Positions 18,245 through 27,066 of a stretch of DNA of 64,000 nt are shown here, one piece after another. The notes beneath the pieces are model-generated. The model made no database searches. It was given only the letters and a program-made list of their open reading frames with translations, and had not been told where the DNA came from. The first letter of the stretch is position 1; each line of letters starts with the position of its first letter. Source of the stretch: Schaalia sp. ORNL0103 (GTDB taxonomy: Bacteria; Actinomycetota; Actinomycetes; Actinomycetales; Actinomycetaceae); NCBI RefSeq assembly GCF_019429565.1, contig NZ_JAHXSA010000001.1:124001-188000 (forward strand), given 5' to 3'. The translations under genes were made by a program, and so were the position numbers.

Positions 18245-18891
18245 CCATCCGCATCCTCGTCATCGACGACCACCCCATGGTTCGCGCAGGCGTGCGCGCC
18301 GAGCTCGAAAACTCCGGGGCCGACCTGGAGGTCGTCGGCGACGCCTCCGACGTCGAGGGCGCCATCGCGGCCTGCCGCGCGCTCACCCCGGACGTTGCCC
18401 TCCTCGACGTGCACCTGCCCGGCGGAAACGGCGGAGGTGGGGCCGAAGTGGCCAGCACGTGCCGCGACATCGAGGGCCTGCACTTCCTGGCGCTGTCCGT
18501 CTCGGACGCCGCCGAGGACGTCGTTCAGGTCATCCGCGCGGGCGCCCGCGGATACGTCACCAAGTCGATCTCCACCCCCGACCTCGTCGAGGCCATCGGT
18601 CGCGTCGCCGCCGGGGACGCAGCCTTCAGCCCGCGCCTGGCCGGCTTCGTGCTCGACGCCTTCGGGACCGGCGAGGTGTCCACAACCGACACCGAGCTGG
18701 ACCTGCTGTCCGCGCGCGAGCAGGAGGTCATGCGCCTCATCGCCCGCGGCTACACGTACAAGGAAGTCGCCCACGACCTGTTCATCTCCATCAAGACCGT
18801 CGAAACCCACGTGAGTTCGGTCCTGCGCAAGCTCCAGCTCTCCAACCGCAACGAGCTGACGCGTTGGGCGATGCAGCGACACATCGTGTGA
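18241..18891 (+). CDS. LuxR/NarL-family response regulator
   Basis: 216 aa. Receiver domain at residues 1-125 with acidic pocket DD (9-10), phosphoacceptor D56 in LLDVHLPG and a conserved K in YVTKS. The C-terminal LuxR helix-turn-helix covers about 148-210 (LSAREQEVMRLIARGYTYKE). Starts with GTG overlapping the kinase stop by four bases, so the pair is translationally coupled. It is the natural candidate to bind the TCAGGGG boxes at 16882 and 59657. Confidence 0.92.
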   Translation: MTIRILVIDDHPMVRAGVRAELENSGADLEVVGDASDVEGAIAACRALTPDVALLDVHLPGGNGGGGAEVASTCRDIEGLHFLALSVSDAAEDVVQVIRAGARGYVTKSISTPDLVEAIGRVAAGDAAFSPRLAGFVLDAFGTGEVSTTDTELDLLSAREQEVMRLIARGYTYKEVAHDLFISIKTVETHVSSVLRKLQLSNRNELTRWAMQRHIV

Positions 18892-18942
18892 GGTCGGACC
18901 CCTTTCGCGCGCCCCATCCGGAGCGAACGGCCCATGCGTGCC

Positions 18943-18948
18943 TACAAT
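18943..18948 (+). promoter_or_regulatory. -10 element for DUF1846 gene
   Basis: TACAAT 75 bases before the start at 19024. No clear -35 is visible. CGGAGGATGC before the ATG is the ribosome site. Confidence 0.4.
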
Positions 18949-19023
18949 GGAATCCCGAGAGCGTGACAGCGCCTGACCGCCCCGCACGGACGGCCCCTTT
19001 AATTCCGCGACCTCGGAGGATGC

Positions 19024-20514
19024 ATGCACCGCATCGGTTTTGACAGTGATCAGTACGTCGAGATGCAGTCTCGACACATTGCCCAGCGACGAAGCGAATT
19101 CGGCGGCAAGCTCTATTTGGAGTTCGGTGGCAAGCTGATCGACGACATGCACGCGTCGCGTGTTCTACCCGGTTTTACGCCCGATAACAAGGTGCGTATG
19201 CTGCGCGAACTGGCCGACGAAGTGGAGATCATCGTCGCCGTTAATGCCAAGGATTTCGCGCGCCGCAAGGTCCGCGCAGACATGGGAACCACCTACGACG
19301 ACGAGGTTCTGCGCCAGATCGACGAGTTCCGTGAGCGTGGCCTGTACGTCGGTTCCGTCGTCATCACCCAGTGGACGGATGACAACAAGGCAGCCGCCGA
19401 GGTGAAGGAACGCTTCGAGAAGCTCGGCATCCGCGTCTACCGCCACTTCCCGATCCCCGGCTACCCCTCGGACGTCGAGCGCATCGTCTCGGACGAGGGC
19501 TACGGCGCCAACGAGTACGTGGAGACCAGCCGCGACCTCGTCGTTGTGACGGCTCCCGGCCCGGGCTCCGGCAAGATGGCGACCTGCCTGTCGCAGCTGT
19601 ACCACGACCACAAGCGCGGGATCGAGTCGGGGTACGCGAAGTGGGAGACCTTCCCGATCTGGAACATTCCGCTGGATCACCCGGTCAACATCGCCTACGA
19701 GGCGGCCACCGCCGACCTCGATGACGTCAACATGATTGATCCCTTCCACCTGGAGGCGTACGGGATCAAGACGGTCAACTACAACCGCGACGTCGAAATC
19801 TTCCCGGTCCTGAACCGCCTCTTCGAGAAGATCCTCGGATCCTCCCCGTATAAGAGCCCCACGGACATGGGCGTCAACATGGCTGGCCACTGCATCGTCG
19901 ACGACGAGGCCTGCAGGGAAGCCTCGCGTCAGGAGATCATTCGCCGCTACTACAAGGCCCTCGTGACCGAGAAGAAGGAGATGAGCGAGCCCGTGCAGTC
20001 GGCGCGCATCTCCCTGCTGATGAGCCGCGTGGGCGTGGGCCGCATGGACCGCCCGGTCGTGCGTCCGGCCCTCGAGCTGGCCGAAGCTACGGGCGAGCCG
20101 GCCGCCGCGATCGAGCTGCCCGATGGCCAGATCGTCACGGGCAAGACGTCGGCGCTGCTGGGCTGCTCCTCGGCGATGCTCCTCAACGCCCTCAAGAAGC
20201 TCGCCGGCCTGCCGGACGAGGTCCAGCTCCTCGCCCCGGAGTCGATCGAGCCGATCCAGCGTCTCAAGACCCGCGACCTGGGCTCGCGCAACCCGCGCCT
20301 GCACACCGACGAGGTCCTCATTGCGCTCGCGGTCAGCGCCAACGGCGACGACAACGCGCGCCGCGCCCTGGACAAGCTGAGCGCGCTGCGTGACTGCGAC
20401 GTGCACGAGTCGGTCATCCTGGGCCCCGTGGACGAGGGCATCTTCCGCTCGCTGGGCATCCAGGTGACGACTGAGCCGGTGTACGCGACGAAGTCGCTGT
20501 ACCGCAAGAAGTAA
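19024..20514 (+). CDS. DUF1846 (UPF0371) family protein
   Basis: 496 aa, cytoplasmic, matching the conserved DUF1846 family in length and throughout ([12 protein letters not shown] at the N-terminus, [71 protein letters not shown]). The GPGSGKMA stretch looks like a phosphate-binding loop, but no biochemical function is established to my knowledge. CGGAGGATGC precedes the ATG. Monocistronic: terminator at 20523. Confidence 0.9.
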   Translation: MHRIGFDSDQYVEMQSRHIAQRRSEFGGKLYLEFGGKLIDDMHASRVLPGFTPDNKVRMLRELADEVEIIVAVNAKDFARRKVRADMGTTYDDEVLRQIDEFRERGLYVGSVVITQWTDDNKAAAEVKERFEKLGIRVYRHFPIPGYPSDVERIVSDEGYGANEYVETSRDLVVVTAPGPGSGKMATCLSQLYHDHKRGIESGYAKWETFPIWNIPLDHPVNIAYEAATADLDDVNMIDPFHLEAYGIKTVNYNRDVEIFPVLNRLFEKILGSSPYKSPTDMGVNMAGHCIVDDEACREASRQEIIRRYYKALVTEKKEMSEPVQSARISLLMSRVGVGRMDRPVVRPALELAEATGEPAAAIELPDGQIVTGKTSALLGCSSAMLLNALKKLAGLPDEVQLLAPESIEPIQRLKTRDLGSRNPRLHTDEVLIALAVSANGDDNARRALDKLSALRDCDVHESVILGPVDEGIFRSLGIQVTTEPVYATKSLYRKK

Positions 20515-20522
20515 TCGCTTCG

Positions 20523-20573
20523 ACGAGGCCGGGGTTTCCTTCGCGTATGAGCGCGGGGAGGCCCCGGCCTCGT
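20523..20573 (+). terminator. Terminator after DUF1846 gene
   Basis: 12-bp stem ACGAGGCCGGGG/CCCCGGCCTCGT around a 27-nt loop, followed by TTG. Member of the shared GACGAGGCC terminator family. Confidence 0.65.
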
Positions 20574-20651
20574 TGTGTGCCGCCTTTCGTGGTTGGTGCC
20601 ACCCGGGGCGGGGGTCGCAGGTGAGGGTGGGGCGGTTTACCCTTGGAGGCG

Positions 20652-23468
20652 ATGAGTGACTCGACTTCTTTGCCTGACCTTGGTTTCCTGATCGGCCCCG
20701 ACGGGGGTTTCCAGGACGACTACGTGCCGCCGGAGGTGCCCGCCTTTGATGTGGAGGATGCCTTGGGTTCCGACGCGTGGCCGGAGATCGCCGTGCCGGG
20801 TGGGGCATCGGGTGCGCCGTCGGCGTGGGAGCCTCCCGCGTCCTCGGGTGGTTTTTCGTCCGGCTGGGAGCGTCCCTCGCGCCCGGGCGTGGATCCCGAG
20901 TCGCTGACGCGCGGCCTCAACGATCGTCAGCGCGAGGCCGTCACTCACGCGGGCTCGCCGCTGCTGATTCTGGCAGGCGCGGGCTCTGGTAAGACGCGCG
21001 TGCTCACGCACCGCATCGCCTACCTGCTGGCCACGGGCCGCGCGCGGGCTGGCGAGATCCTGGCGATTACCTTCACGAACAAGGCGGCGGCCGAGATGCG
21101 GGAGCGCGCGGGCACCCTCGTGGGTGACGACGCGCGTCGCATGTGGGTGTCGACCTTCCACTCGGCGTGCGTGCGCCTGCTGCGCTACGAACACGAGGCG
21201 GCAGGGTTGTCCTCGTCCTTCACGATCTATGACGCCCAGGATTCCCAGCGCCTCATCCAGATGGTCCTCAAGGCTATGGACGTGGACATTAAGCGCTTCA
21301 CGCCAAAGATGGTCGCGGCGCGCATTTCGGACGCGAAGAACGAGCTGATCGGCCCGGCGCGCTACGCGGAGACGGCGGGCAAGGACCCGGTCTCGCGCAT
21401 CGTCGCGGACGCCTACGTCGAGTACGACAAGCGCATGCGCGCCTCGAACGCGCTGGACTTCGACGACCTCATCATGCGCACGGTCGACCTGCTGCGCGAG
21501 AACCCGCTGATCGCAGAGCACTACCATAGGCGCTTCCGCCACATCCTCGTGGACGAATACCAGGACACGAACCACGCGCAGTACGTCCTCGTGCGCGCCC
21601 TCGTGGGGGATGGCAAGGACGGCGTGGAGCCCGCCGAACTGACGGTCGTGGGCGACTCTGACCAGTCGATTTACGCCTTCCGAGGCGCCACGATCCGCAA
21701 CATCGAGGAGTTCGAGCGCGACTTCACGGGCGCGCGCACGATCCTGCTCGAGCAGAACTACCGCTCGACGCAGAACATCCTGTCGGCCGCGAACGCGGTC
21801 ATTGCCCGCAACACGGGGCGCCGTGCGAAGAACCTGTGGACGGCCTCGGGCGACGGCGCGCTCATTACGCTGGATGCCGCCGATTCCGAGCACGACGAGG
21901 CCCGCTTCGTCGTTGGCGAGATCGACCGCCTCGCGGACTCCGGCGTCGAGTGGGGCGACATTGCGGTCTTCTACCGCACGAATGCGCAGTCCCGCGCGCT
22001 GGAGGAACTCCTCGTGCGCCAGGGCATCCCGTACCGCGTCGTCGGCGGCACCCGCTTCTACGAGCGCCGCGAAATCAAGGACGCCTTGGCGTACCTGCAG
22101 GTCATCTCCAACCCTGACGACACTGTCGCGGCCCGCCGCGTCCTCAACGTTCCCAAACGAGGCATCGGAGCGAAGGCCGAAGAGGCGATCGCCGCGCATG
22201 CCGCCCACTACGGCATCTCGTTTGGCGCCGCCCTGCGTCACCTGTGGCTGCGTGCCGGGTGCCCCGCGGGTGAGGGCGAGGGGATCGACGTCGACGCGCT
22301 CGCGCGTTCCGCGTCCCCGGACGAGGCCTCGGCTGATTCTTCGGCTCCTGTTTCCTCGGATGGAGCGGCGGGGGAGAACCCCGCTGCTCGCGAGGCTGCG
22401 GATGAGAGCGTGGCTGCGGCCCCGGCCTCGTCCCCTGCCGCGAACTCGGCCGAGACGGCTCCCGAGGTCCTGGGCATCACCCCGCGCGCCGCGAAGTCGG
22501 CGGCAGCGTTCTGGGGACTCATCGAAACCCTGCGCGCCGCGGAGGCTCGAGGCGCATCACAGGCCGACATCCTCGAGGAAGTCTTGGACCGCACCGGCTA
22601 CCTGGCGGAGCTACGCCGCAGCGAGGACCCGCAGGACGCCTCGCGCGTGGAAAACCTCGCGGAACTGCACTCGGTCGCGGGAGCCTTCGCGGCCGACGCT
22701 CCCGGCGGAACCCTCGCGGACTTCCTCGAGCGCGTCGCCCTCGTTGCCGACTCGGACCAGGTGCCCGCAGAGGGCGAGCGCGGCGGGCAGGTCACCCTCA
22801 TGACCGTGCACACCGCGAAGGGCCTCGAATTTCCGGTCGTGTTCGTCACCGGCATGGAGGACGGCACCTTCCCGCACCAGCGCAGCCTCGGCGACGAGAG
22901 CGAGCTGGAGGAGGAGCGCCGACTGGCATACGTGGCGATCACGCGGGCGCGCGAACGCCTGTACCTGACGCGCGCGGCCGTACGCAGCGCCTGGGGCACC
23001 CCGCAGGAGATGCCGCCCTCACGGTTCCTCGACGACATCCCCGCCGAGCTCCTCGACGTGCGCCGCGCGGCCACGTCGGGGGAGCGCATGCGCGCGTCCT
23101 ACGGCGGGTCCTACGGGTCCGGGTCGTACGGCTCGGGTTCCTACGGGCGTTCCCGTCGCTCCGAGGGGCGCGACCCATGGGGCGATACCGACACGGGCGC
23201 CTTCGGCTCCGGCCGCGGCGGCGCCTCCGCCCAGCCCGCCGGCGTGCGCAAGGTGACTCGCATGGGGGTCGCTCCTGCGGCCAAGCCCGCCGAGGATAAG
23301 CCGGTACTCTCCCTCAAGGTCGGCGATCGCATCAAGCACGCGACCCTGGGGGCCGGCACCGTCACCGGCATCGAAGGCGAGGGGCCGCGCACCGTGGCCC
23401 GCATCCGCTTCGGCCTGGGCGAGAAACGCCTGCTCGTGCGCATGGCTCCGATGGAGAAGATCTCCTAG
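20652..23468 (+). CDS. pcrA: ATP-dependent DNA helicase PcrA/UvrD
   Basis: Superfamily 1A 3'-5' helicase for repair and fork restart. 938 aa. Residues 1-85 are an unusual acidic/Gly-Pro-rich extension before the helicase core. Walker A GAGSGKT is at 108-115, then AITFTNKAA, DEYQDTN (motif II), GDSDQSIYAFRGA (III), QNYRSTQ (IV), VTLMTVHTAKGLEFPVVFV (V) and YVAITRAR (VI). A low-complexity Ala/Ser/Glu-rich insertion lies at about 545-610 in the 2B region. The C-terminus has a SYGSG repeat tract (about 815-835) and a PcrA-type tail ending in a KVGDRIKH...GTVTGIEGEG fold. ATG 20652 is supported by TACCCT 8 bases upstream. Confidence 0.94.
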   Translation: MSDSTSLPDLGFLIGPDGGFQDDYVPPEVPAFDVEDALGSDAWPEIAVPGGASGAPSAWEPPASSGGFSSGWERPSRPGVDPESLTRGLNDRQREAVTHAGSPLLILAGAGSGKTRVLTHRIAYLLATGRARAGEILAITFTNKAAAEMRERAGTLVGDDARRMWVSTFHSACVRLLRYEHEAAGLSSSFTIYDAQDSQRLIQMVLKAMDVDIKRFTPKMVAARISDAKNELIGPARYAETAGKDPVSRIVADAYVEYDKRMRASNALDFDDLIMRTVDLLRENPLIAEHYHRRFRHILVDEYQDTNHAQYVLVRALVGDGKDGVEPAELTVVGDSDQSIYAFRGATIRNIEEFERDFTGARTILLEQNYRSTQNILSAANAVIARNTGRRAKNLWTASGDGALITLDAADSEHDEARFVVGEIDRLADSGVEWGDIAVFYRTNAQSRALEELLVRQGIPYRVVGGTRFYERREIKDALAYLQVISNPDDTVAARRVLNVPKRGIGAKAEEAIAAHAAHYGISFGAALRHLWLRAGCPAGEGEGIDVDALARSASPDEASADSSAPVSSDGAAGENPAAREAADESVAAAPASSPAANSAETAPEVLGITPRAAKSAAAFWGLIETLRAAEARGASQADILEEVLDRTGYLAELRRSEDPQDASRVENLAELHSVAGAFAADAPGGTLADFLERVALVADSDQVPAEGERGGQVTLMTVHTAKGLEFPVVFVTGMEDGTFPHQRSLGDESELEEERRLAYVAITRARERLYLTRAAVRSAWGTPQEMPPSRFLDDIPAELLDVRRAATSGERMRASYGGSYGSGSYGSGSYGRSRRSEGRDPWGDTDTGAFGSGRGGASAQPAGVRKVTRMGVAPAAKPAEDKPVLSLKVGDRIKHATLGAGTVTGIEGEGPRTVARIRFGLGEKRLLVRMAPMEKIS

Positions 23469-23497
23469 CGTTTTCCGGCTGGGCCGGGCTGCGCCGT

Positions 23498-23523
23498 GGG
23501 CGGCGGCCCGCCCGCCGTTTTTT
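23498..23523 (+). terminator. Intrinsic terminator after pcrA
   Basis: GC-rich hairpin GGGCGG/CCGCCC followed shortly by TTTTTT, one of the few terminators here with a true U-tract. Confidence 0.7.
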
Positions 23524-23790
23524 CCTGCGTGTTGTTGCTTGTGGCACCGCTGGTGTTCCGGGCGCCGGAGGGCCCAGCCGCCCGCGAGGCTAGGCGACCT
23601 CACTTCGTTCACCGCCGCGCCTCGAAGCCCGCCCGTGCCCTCCGGTCCCTCCGGCGCCCTCCACACCAGTGGTGCCTTGTTGCTGATGTGCGGCTTGGTG
23701 TGTCGCCTCGATGCCCTGCCAGGCCCTGCCGCCGCCCGCGTGCATCGTAGGGGCCTTGTGCGCTGCGATTTCTGGCTGATCTTTTGTGTG

Positions 23791-23973
23791 TTGTTACAAA
23801 CGTCGTCAATCGGAGGTGTTTTTTGTGTGGATTCCCGATCCGTTGTTACAAACGCCGTCAATCCGACGGCTTTTTCGCTGAAAATAGTGGTTTTTGGACG
23901 CAGATTGACGACGTTTGTAACAGGGGTCCTCGCAAGGGGCTTCAAATTGCTCCGGTTTGACGACGTTTGTAAC
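23791..23973. repeat. TTACAAACGTCGTCAA repeats, 2 forward + 2 inverted
   Basis: Copies at 23791-23811 and 23843-23863 (forward, 20 of 21 identical) and at 23903-23922 and 23957-23973 (inverted). The last copy continues into a perfect palindrome GACGACGTT-TGT-AACGTCGTC. Confidence 0.8.
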
Positions 23974-24037
23974 GTCGTCCGCCCACCGGCCCTGCGGCCG
24001 GGTCCTCCGGCGCCCTCTTATCAGAAGGTGGTGCGTG

Positions 24038-24140
24038 TTCTGGATAGGAAGCTCTGTTCTGGATAGGAACGGCGCTTCTGGATAGCTTATTAACCTATCC
24101 AGAACGCAATAACCTATCCAGATTGTTGTTTCCTATCCAG
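24038..24140. repeat. TTCTGGATAGG repeats, 3 forward + 3 inverted
   Basis: Forward copies at 24038-24050, 24057-24069 and 24076-24085; inverted copies at 24094-24104, 24113-24122 and 24129-24140. Copies recur every 19 bp within the forward set and at 16-19 bp within the inverted set. Confidence 0.85.
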
Positions 24141-24263
24141 TTTGGTGGTGTGTGCCAGCCCGGCGGCCTGCTTGCTCGTGGCAGTGGGGGTGCACCACAT
24201 GAAGCCCCCTGGCAGCGTGTCGCGCCTCTAGTGCTGCAATTCCCCCGATTGGTGGCGGTGTGG

Positions 24264-24340
24264 CCGCCAAACTGCAGACCCATTGAGTGAAAAACGCTGA
24301 AAACAGGCTGTTTTGGCGCAATGGGTCTGCACTTTGGCGG
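24264..24340. repeat. 22-bp inverted repeat pair
   Basis: 24264-24285 and 24319-24340 are inverted copies differing at a single position as far as I can read. The 33-nt loop contains the perfect palindrome AAAACAG-G-CTGTTTT (24300-24314). Confidence 0.85.
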
Positions 24341-24366
24341 ATGTGGTGTCTGTCGTGGTGTATTGG

Positions 24367-24540
24367 TCGCACGTGAATCCGCTATTGCGAGTGGTAACCC
24401 GCTATATCGCACGTGAACCCGCTATTTGGAGTGTGGGCGGGGCTGCCCACGTGCGCATTAGCGGGTTAACGTGCGCATTGAAGGGCTAACGCAGCCACCT
24501 GTAGGGCCTGCGCTCCGCCAGGTGGGTTAGCGTGCGCGAC
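24367..24540. repeat. 20-bp tandem units in both orientations
   Basis: Three contiguous 20-bp units at 24367-24386, 24387-24406 and 24407-24426 share the pattern CG.A.GTGAACCCGCTAT. From about 24446 to 24540 the unit returns inverted (AGCGGGTTAACGTGCGCATT at 24460-24479, with degenerate neighbours at 24440, 24480 and 24520). Confidence 0.75.
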
Positions 24541-24795
24541 AAAGTGTGTCGATTCGCCACGCATTGGGCCTCACGTATATGGGAGCTACGTCCATGCTCG
24601 CCGAGATTGAAGGACCTGCGGCTCGTGTAGTAGAGCCGCGCAGCGGGAGGGAAAAGCCATGCACCGCTGGTGCTACAACGCCCTGTGCCCCCCATCGACC
24701 CCAGCAACCCGCCCCGCAACGCAAAGCGTTGACAAAGGGAAGTGGCTCTCCGGTCAAGGCCGTGACAAGCCTTGATAATGGGAGGAAATGGCGCG

Positions 24796-24825
24796 TTGAC
24801 GCCGGTCGCACGTTAGAATTATTGC
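24796..24825 (+). promoter_or_regulatory. Candidate promoter for sucCD
   Basis: TTGACG, 18-bp spacer, TATTGC. The same layout (TTGACA-N18-TATTGT) is seen at bioY. sucC starts 34 bases later with GGAGGG as ribosome site. Confidence 0.4.
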
Positions 24826-24858
24826 GCTGACCACACCACGTTCAACGGAGGGAATAAG

Positions 24859-26046
24859 GTGGATCTCTACGAGTACCAGGCCCGGCAGATGTTCAAGGAG
24901 CACGGCGTGCCCGTGCTCGACTACCGCCTGGCGTCAACCCCCGAAGAGGCGCGCGAGGGTGCGCGCGAGCTCCTGGCGGACGGTGCGTCGCTGCTGGTCG
25001 TCAAGGCGCAGGTGAAGACCGGCGGCCGTGGCAAGGCCGGCGGCGTCAAGCTCGCCCACACCGCCGACGAAGCCTACGAGAAGGCTGAGGCGATCCTCGG
25101 CCTCGACATCAAGGGCCACATCGTCAAGAAGGTCATGATCGCGTCCGGCGCGGACATTGCCGCCGAATACTACTTCTCGATCCTGCTGGACCGCTCGAAC
25201 CGCCGCCACCTGGCGATGTGCTCGCGCGAAGGCGGCATGGATATTGAGACACTCGCGAAGGAACGCCCCGAGGCCCTGGCCCGCGTCCCCCTCGATCCCA
25301 CCGTCGGCATCGACGCCGAGGTCGCCCGCCACATTGCGAAGGAAGCGGGCTTCGACGAGGAAACGGCTGAGGCCATCGCCCCCGTCCTTGAAACCCTGTG
25401 GACCGTCTACCGCGATGAGGATGCGACCCTGGTCGAGGTCAACCCGCTGGTCTCCAGCCCCGACGGCTCCGTGTGGGCGGTCGACGGCAAGGTGACCCTC
25501 GATGACAACGCGCGCTTCCGCCACCCCGGCCACGCTGAGCTCGTGGACGTGGCCGCGCAGGATCCGCGCGAGGCCGCAGCGAAGGCAGCCGGGCTTAACT
25601 ACGTGCGCCTGGAGGGTCAGGTCGGCATCATCGGTAACGGCGCGGGCCTGGTCATGTCGACGCTCGACGTGGTTGCGATGGCCGGTGAGGAGTTCGGCGG
25701 AATGAAGCCCGCGAACTTCCTCGACATCGGCGGCGGCGCTTCGGCCGAGGTCATGGCCAAGGGTCTGGACATCATCCTCGGAGACGAGCAGGTTCGCTCC
25801 GTGTTCGTCAACGTCTTTGGCGGCATCACCGCGTGCGACCAGGTCGCCCGCGGTATCATCGGCGCGCTCGAGACGCTGGGCGACGCGGCCTCGAAGCCGC
25901 TCGTCGTGCGCCTTGACGGCAACAAGGTCGAGGAGGGCCGCGCGATTCTTGCCGAGGCTGCGCACCCGCTCGTCCACATGGAAGAAACGATGGACGGCGC
26001 GGCCCGGCGTGCAGCTGAGCTCGCCGCACAGGCCTCGTCGAAGTAA
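24859..26046 (+). CDS. sucC: Succinate--CoA ligase beta subunit
   Basis: Beta subunit of the TCA-cycle enzyme interconverting succinyl-CoA and succinate with nucleotide triphosphate. 395 aa, full length. It begins [12 protein letters not shown] from GTG 24859, preceded by GGAGGG at good spacing. ATP-grasp features include [18 protein letters not shown], the acidic VEVNPL motif, and the C-terminal ligase domain with GIIGNGAGL and [12 protein letters not shown]. It pairs with sucD 26 bases downstream. Confidence 0.96.
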   Translation: MDLYEYQARQMFKEHGVPVLDYRLASTPEEAREGARELLADGASLLVVKAQVKTGGRGKAGGVKLAHTADEAYEKAEAILGLDIKGHIVKKVMIASGADIAAEYYFSILLDRSNRRHLAMCSREGGMDIETLAKERPEALARVPLDPTVGIDAEVARHIAKEAGFDEETAEAIAPVLETLWTVYRDEDATLVEVNPLVSSPDGSVWAVDGKVTLDDNARFRHPGHAELVDVAAQDPREAAAKAAGLNYVRLEGQVGIIGNGAGLVMSTLDVVAMAGEEFGGMKPANFLDIGGGASAEVMAKGLDIILGDEQVRSVFVNVFGGITACDQVARGIIGALETLGDAASKPLVVRLDGNKVEEGRAILAEAAHPLVHMEETMDGAARRAAELAAQASSK

Positions 26047-26072
26047 CGACCCGAGAACCGCAGGAGAACACT

Positions 26073-26993
26073 ATGACTATCTTCGTCAACTCTGACACCC
26101 GGGTCATCGTCCAGGGCATGACCGGCGCCGAGGGCCGCAAGCACACCCAGCGCATGCTGAGCGCCGGCACGGCCATCGTGGGCGGCACGAACCCGCGCAA
26201 GGCTGGCACGACCGTCACCTTCGACGTGCAGGGCTACGGCCCGGGCGCCGACAAGGTGGCCGACGGCCAGGTTGAGGTCCCCGTCTTCGGCACCGTCGCC
26301 GAGGCCCGCGAGGCCACCGCCGCGAACGCCTCCGTCATCTTCGTGCCCCCGGCCTTCGCGAAGGGCGCCGCCCTCGAGGCCATCGACGCGGGCATCGAAA
26401 CGATCGTGCTCATCACCGAGGGCATTCCCGTCCAGGATTCCACGATTGTCGTCGAGCGTGCGCTCGCGGCGGGCGTGCGCCTGATCGGCCCGAACTGCCC
26501 CGGTATCATCTCGCCCGGGCAGGCGAACCTGGGTATCACCCCGGCGGACATTACGGGACCGGGCCGCCTCGGCCTCGTCTCCAAGTCGGGCACGCTGACC
26601 TACCAGCTCATGTACGAGCTGCGCGATTTCGGCTTCACGACGTGCCTGGGTATCGGCGGTGACCCGGTTGTGGGCACCACCCACATCGACGCGCTGGCGG
26701 CTTTTGAGGCTGACCCGGACACCGACCTCGTCATCATGATCGGCGAGATTGGTGGTGACGCCGAGGAGCGTGCGGCCGCCTGGATCCAGGAGAACATGAC
26801 CAAGCCCGTCGTCGCCTACATCGCGGGCTTCACGGCCCCCGAGGGTAAGACCATGGGCCACGCGGGCGCGATCGTGTCCGGCTCGTCCGGTACGGCTGCC
26901 GCGAAGGCGGAGGCGCTCGAGGCCGTGGGCGTGCGCGTGGGTCGCACCCCTTCGCAGACGGCGCAGATCGCGCGCGAGATCCTCTCGCGCTAA
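26073..26993 (+). CDS. sucD: Succinate--CoA ligase alpha subunit
   Basis: Alpha subunit carrying the phosphohistidine; 306 aa, full length. CoA-binding Rossmann domain at the N-terminus ([16 protein letters not shown]), [20 protein letters not shown], and the phospho-His loop GHAGAIVSG at about residue 270. A GCAGGAG ribosome site precedes the ATG. Followed by a strong terminator at 27006, so sucCD is a two-gene unit. Confidence 0.96.
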   Translation: MTIFVNSDTRVIVQGMTGAEGRKHTQRMLSAGTAIVGGTNPRKAGTTVTFDVQGYGPGADKVADGQVEVPVFGTVAEAREATAANASVIFVPPAFAKGAALEAIDAGIETIVLITEGIPVQDSTIVVERALAAGVRLIGPNCPGIISPGQANLGITPADITGPGRLGLVSKSGTLTYQLMYELRDFGFTTCLGIGGDPVVGTTHIDALAAFEADPDTDLVIMIGEIGGDAEERAAAWIQENMTKPVVAYIAGFTAPEGKTMGHAGAIVSGSSGTAAAKAEALEAVGVRVGRTPSQTAQIAREILSR

Positions 26994-27005
26994 CGTCACA
27001 GCACA

Positions 27006-27050
27006 AATCGGCCCGGGGTCGGCGCGCAGCGTCGCGGCCCCGGGCCGATT
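27006..27050 (+). terminator. Terminator after sucD
   Basis: Perfect 13-bp stem AATCGGCCCGGGG/CCCCGGGCCGATT with a 19-nt loop. Confidence 0.75.
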
Positions 27051-27066
27051 CTGACACTATGGGCCT

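Larger units (their letters stand above)
23469..24858. repeat. Gene-free region with clustered inverted-repeat families
   Basis: 1,390 bases without a convincing gene; short open frames here lack ribosome sites, family features and normal codon bias. A terminator lies at 23498. Five unrelated repeat families follow one another: GGCACC.CTGGTG...GGCGCCGGAGGG (23543-23572 and inverted 23647-23676), TTACAAACGTCGTCAA (two forward, two inverted, 23791-23973), TTCTGGATAGG (three forward, three inverted, 24038-24140), CCGCCAAA.TGCAGACCCATTG (24264-24285 and inverted 24319-24340) and a 20-bp tandem unit (24367-24540). The last 300 bases lead to sucC and hold its promoter. Confidence 0.7.

Noticed and set aside
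23539-24066. 175-codon frame and smaller ones between pcrA and sucC
   Set aside because: No ribosome site, unusual composition, and they run through inverted repeats on both strands; treated as non-coding.
24367-24540. CRISPR array
   Set aside because: Units are contiguous 20-mers without spacers, switch orientation, and no cas genes are present.
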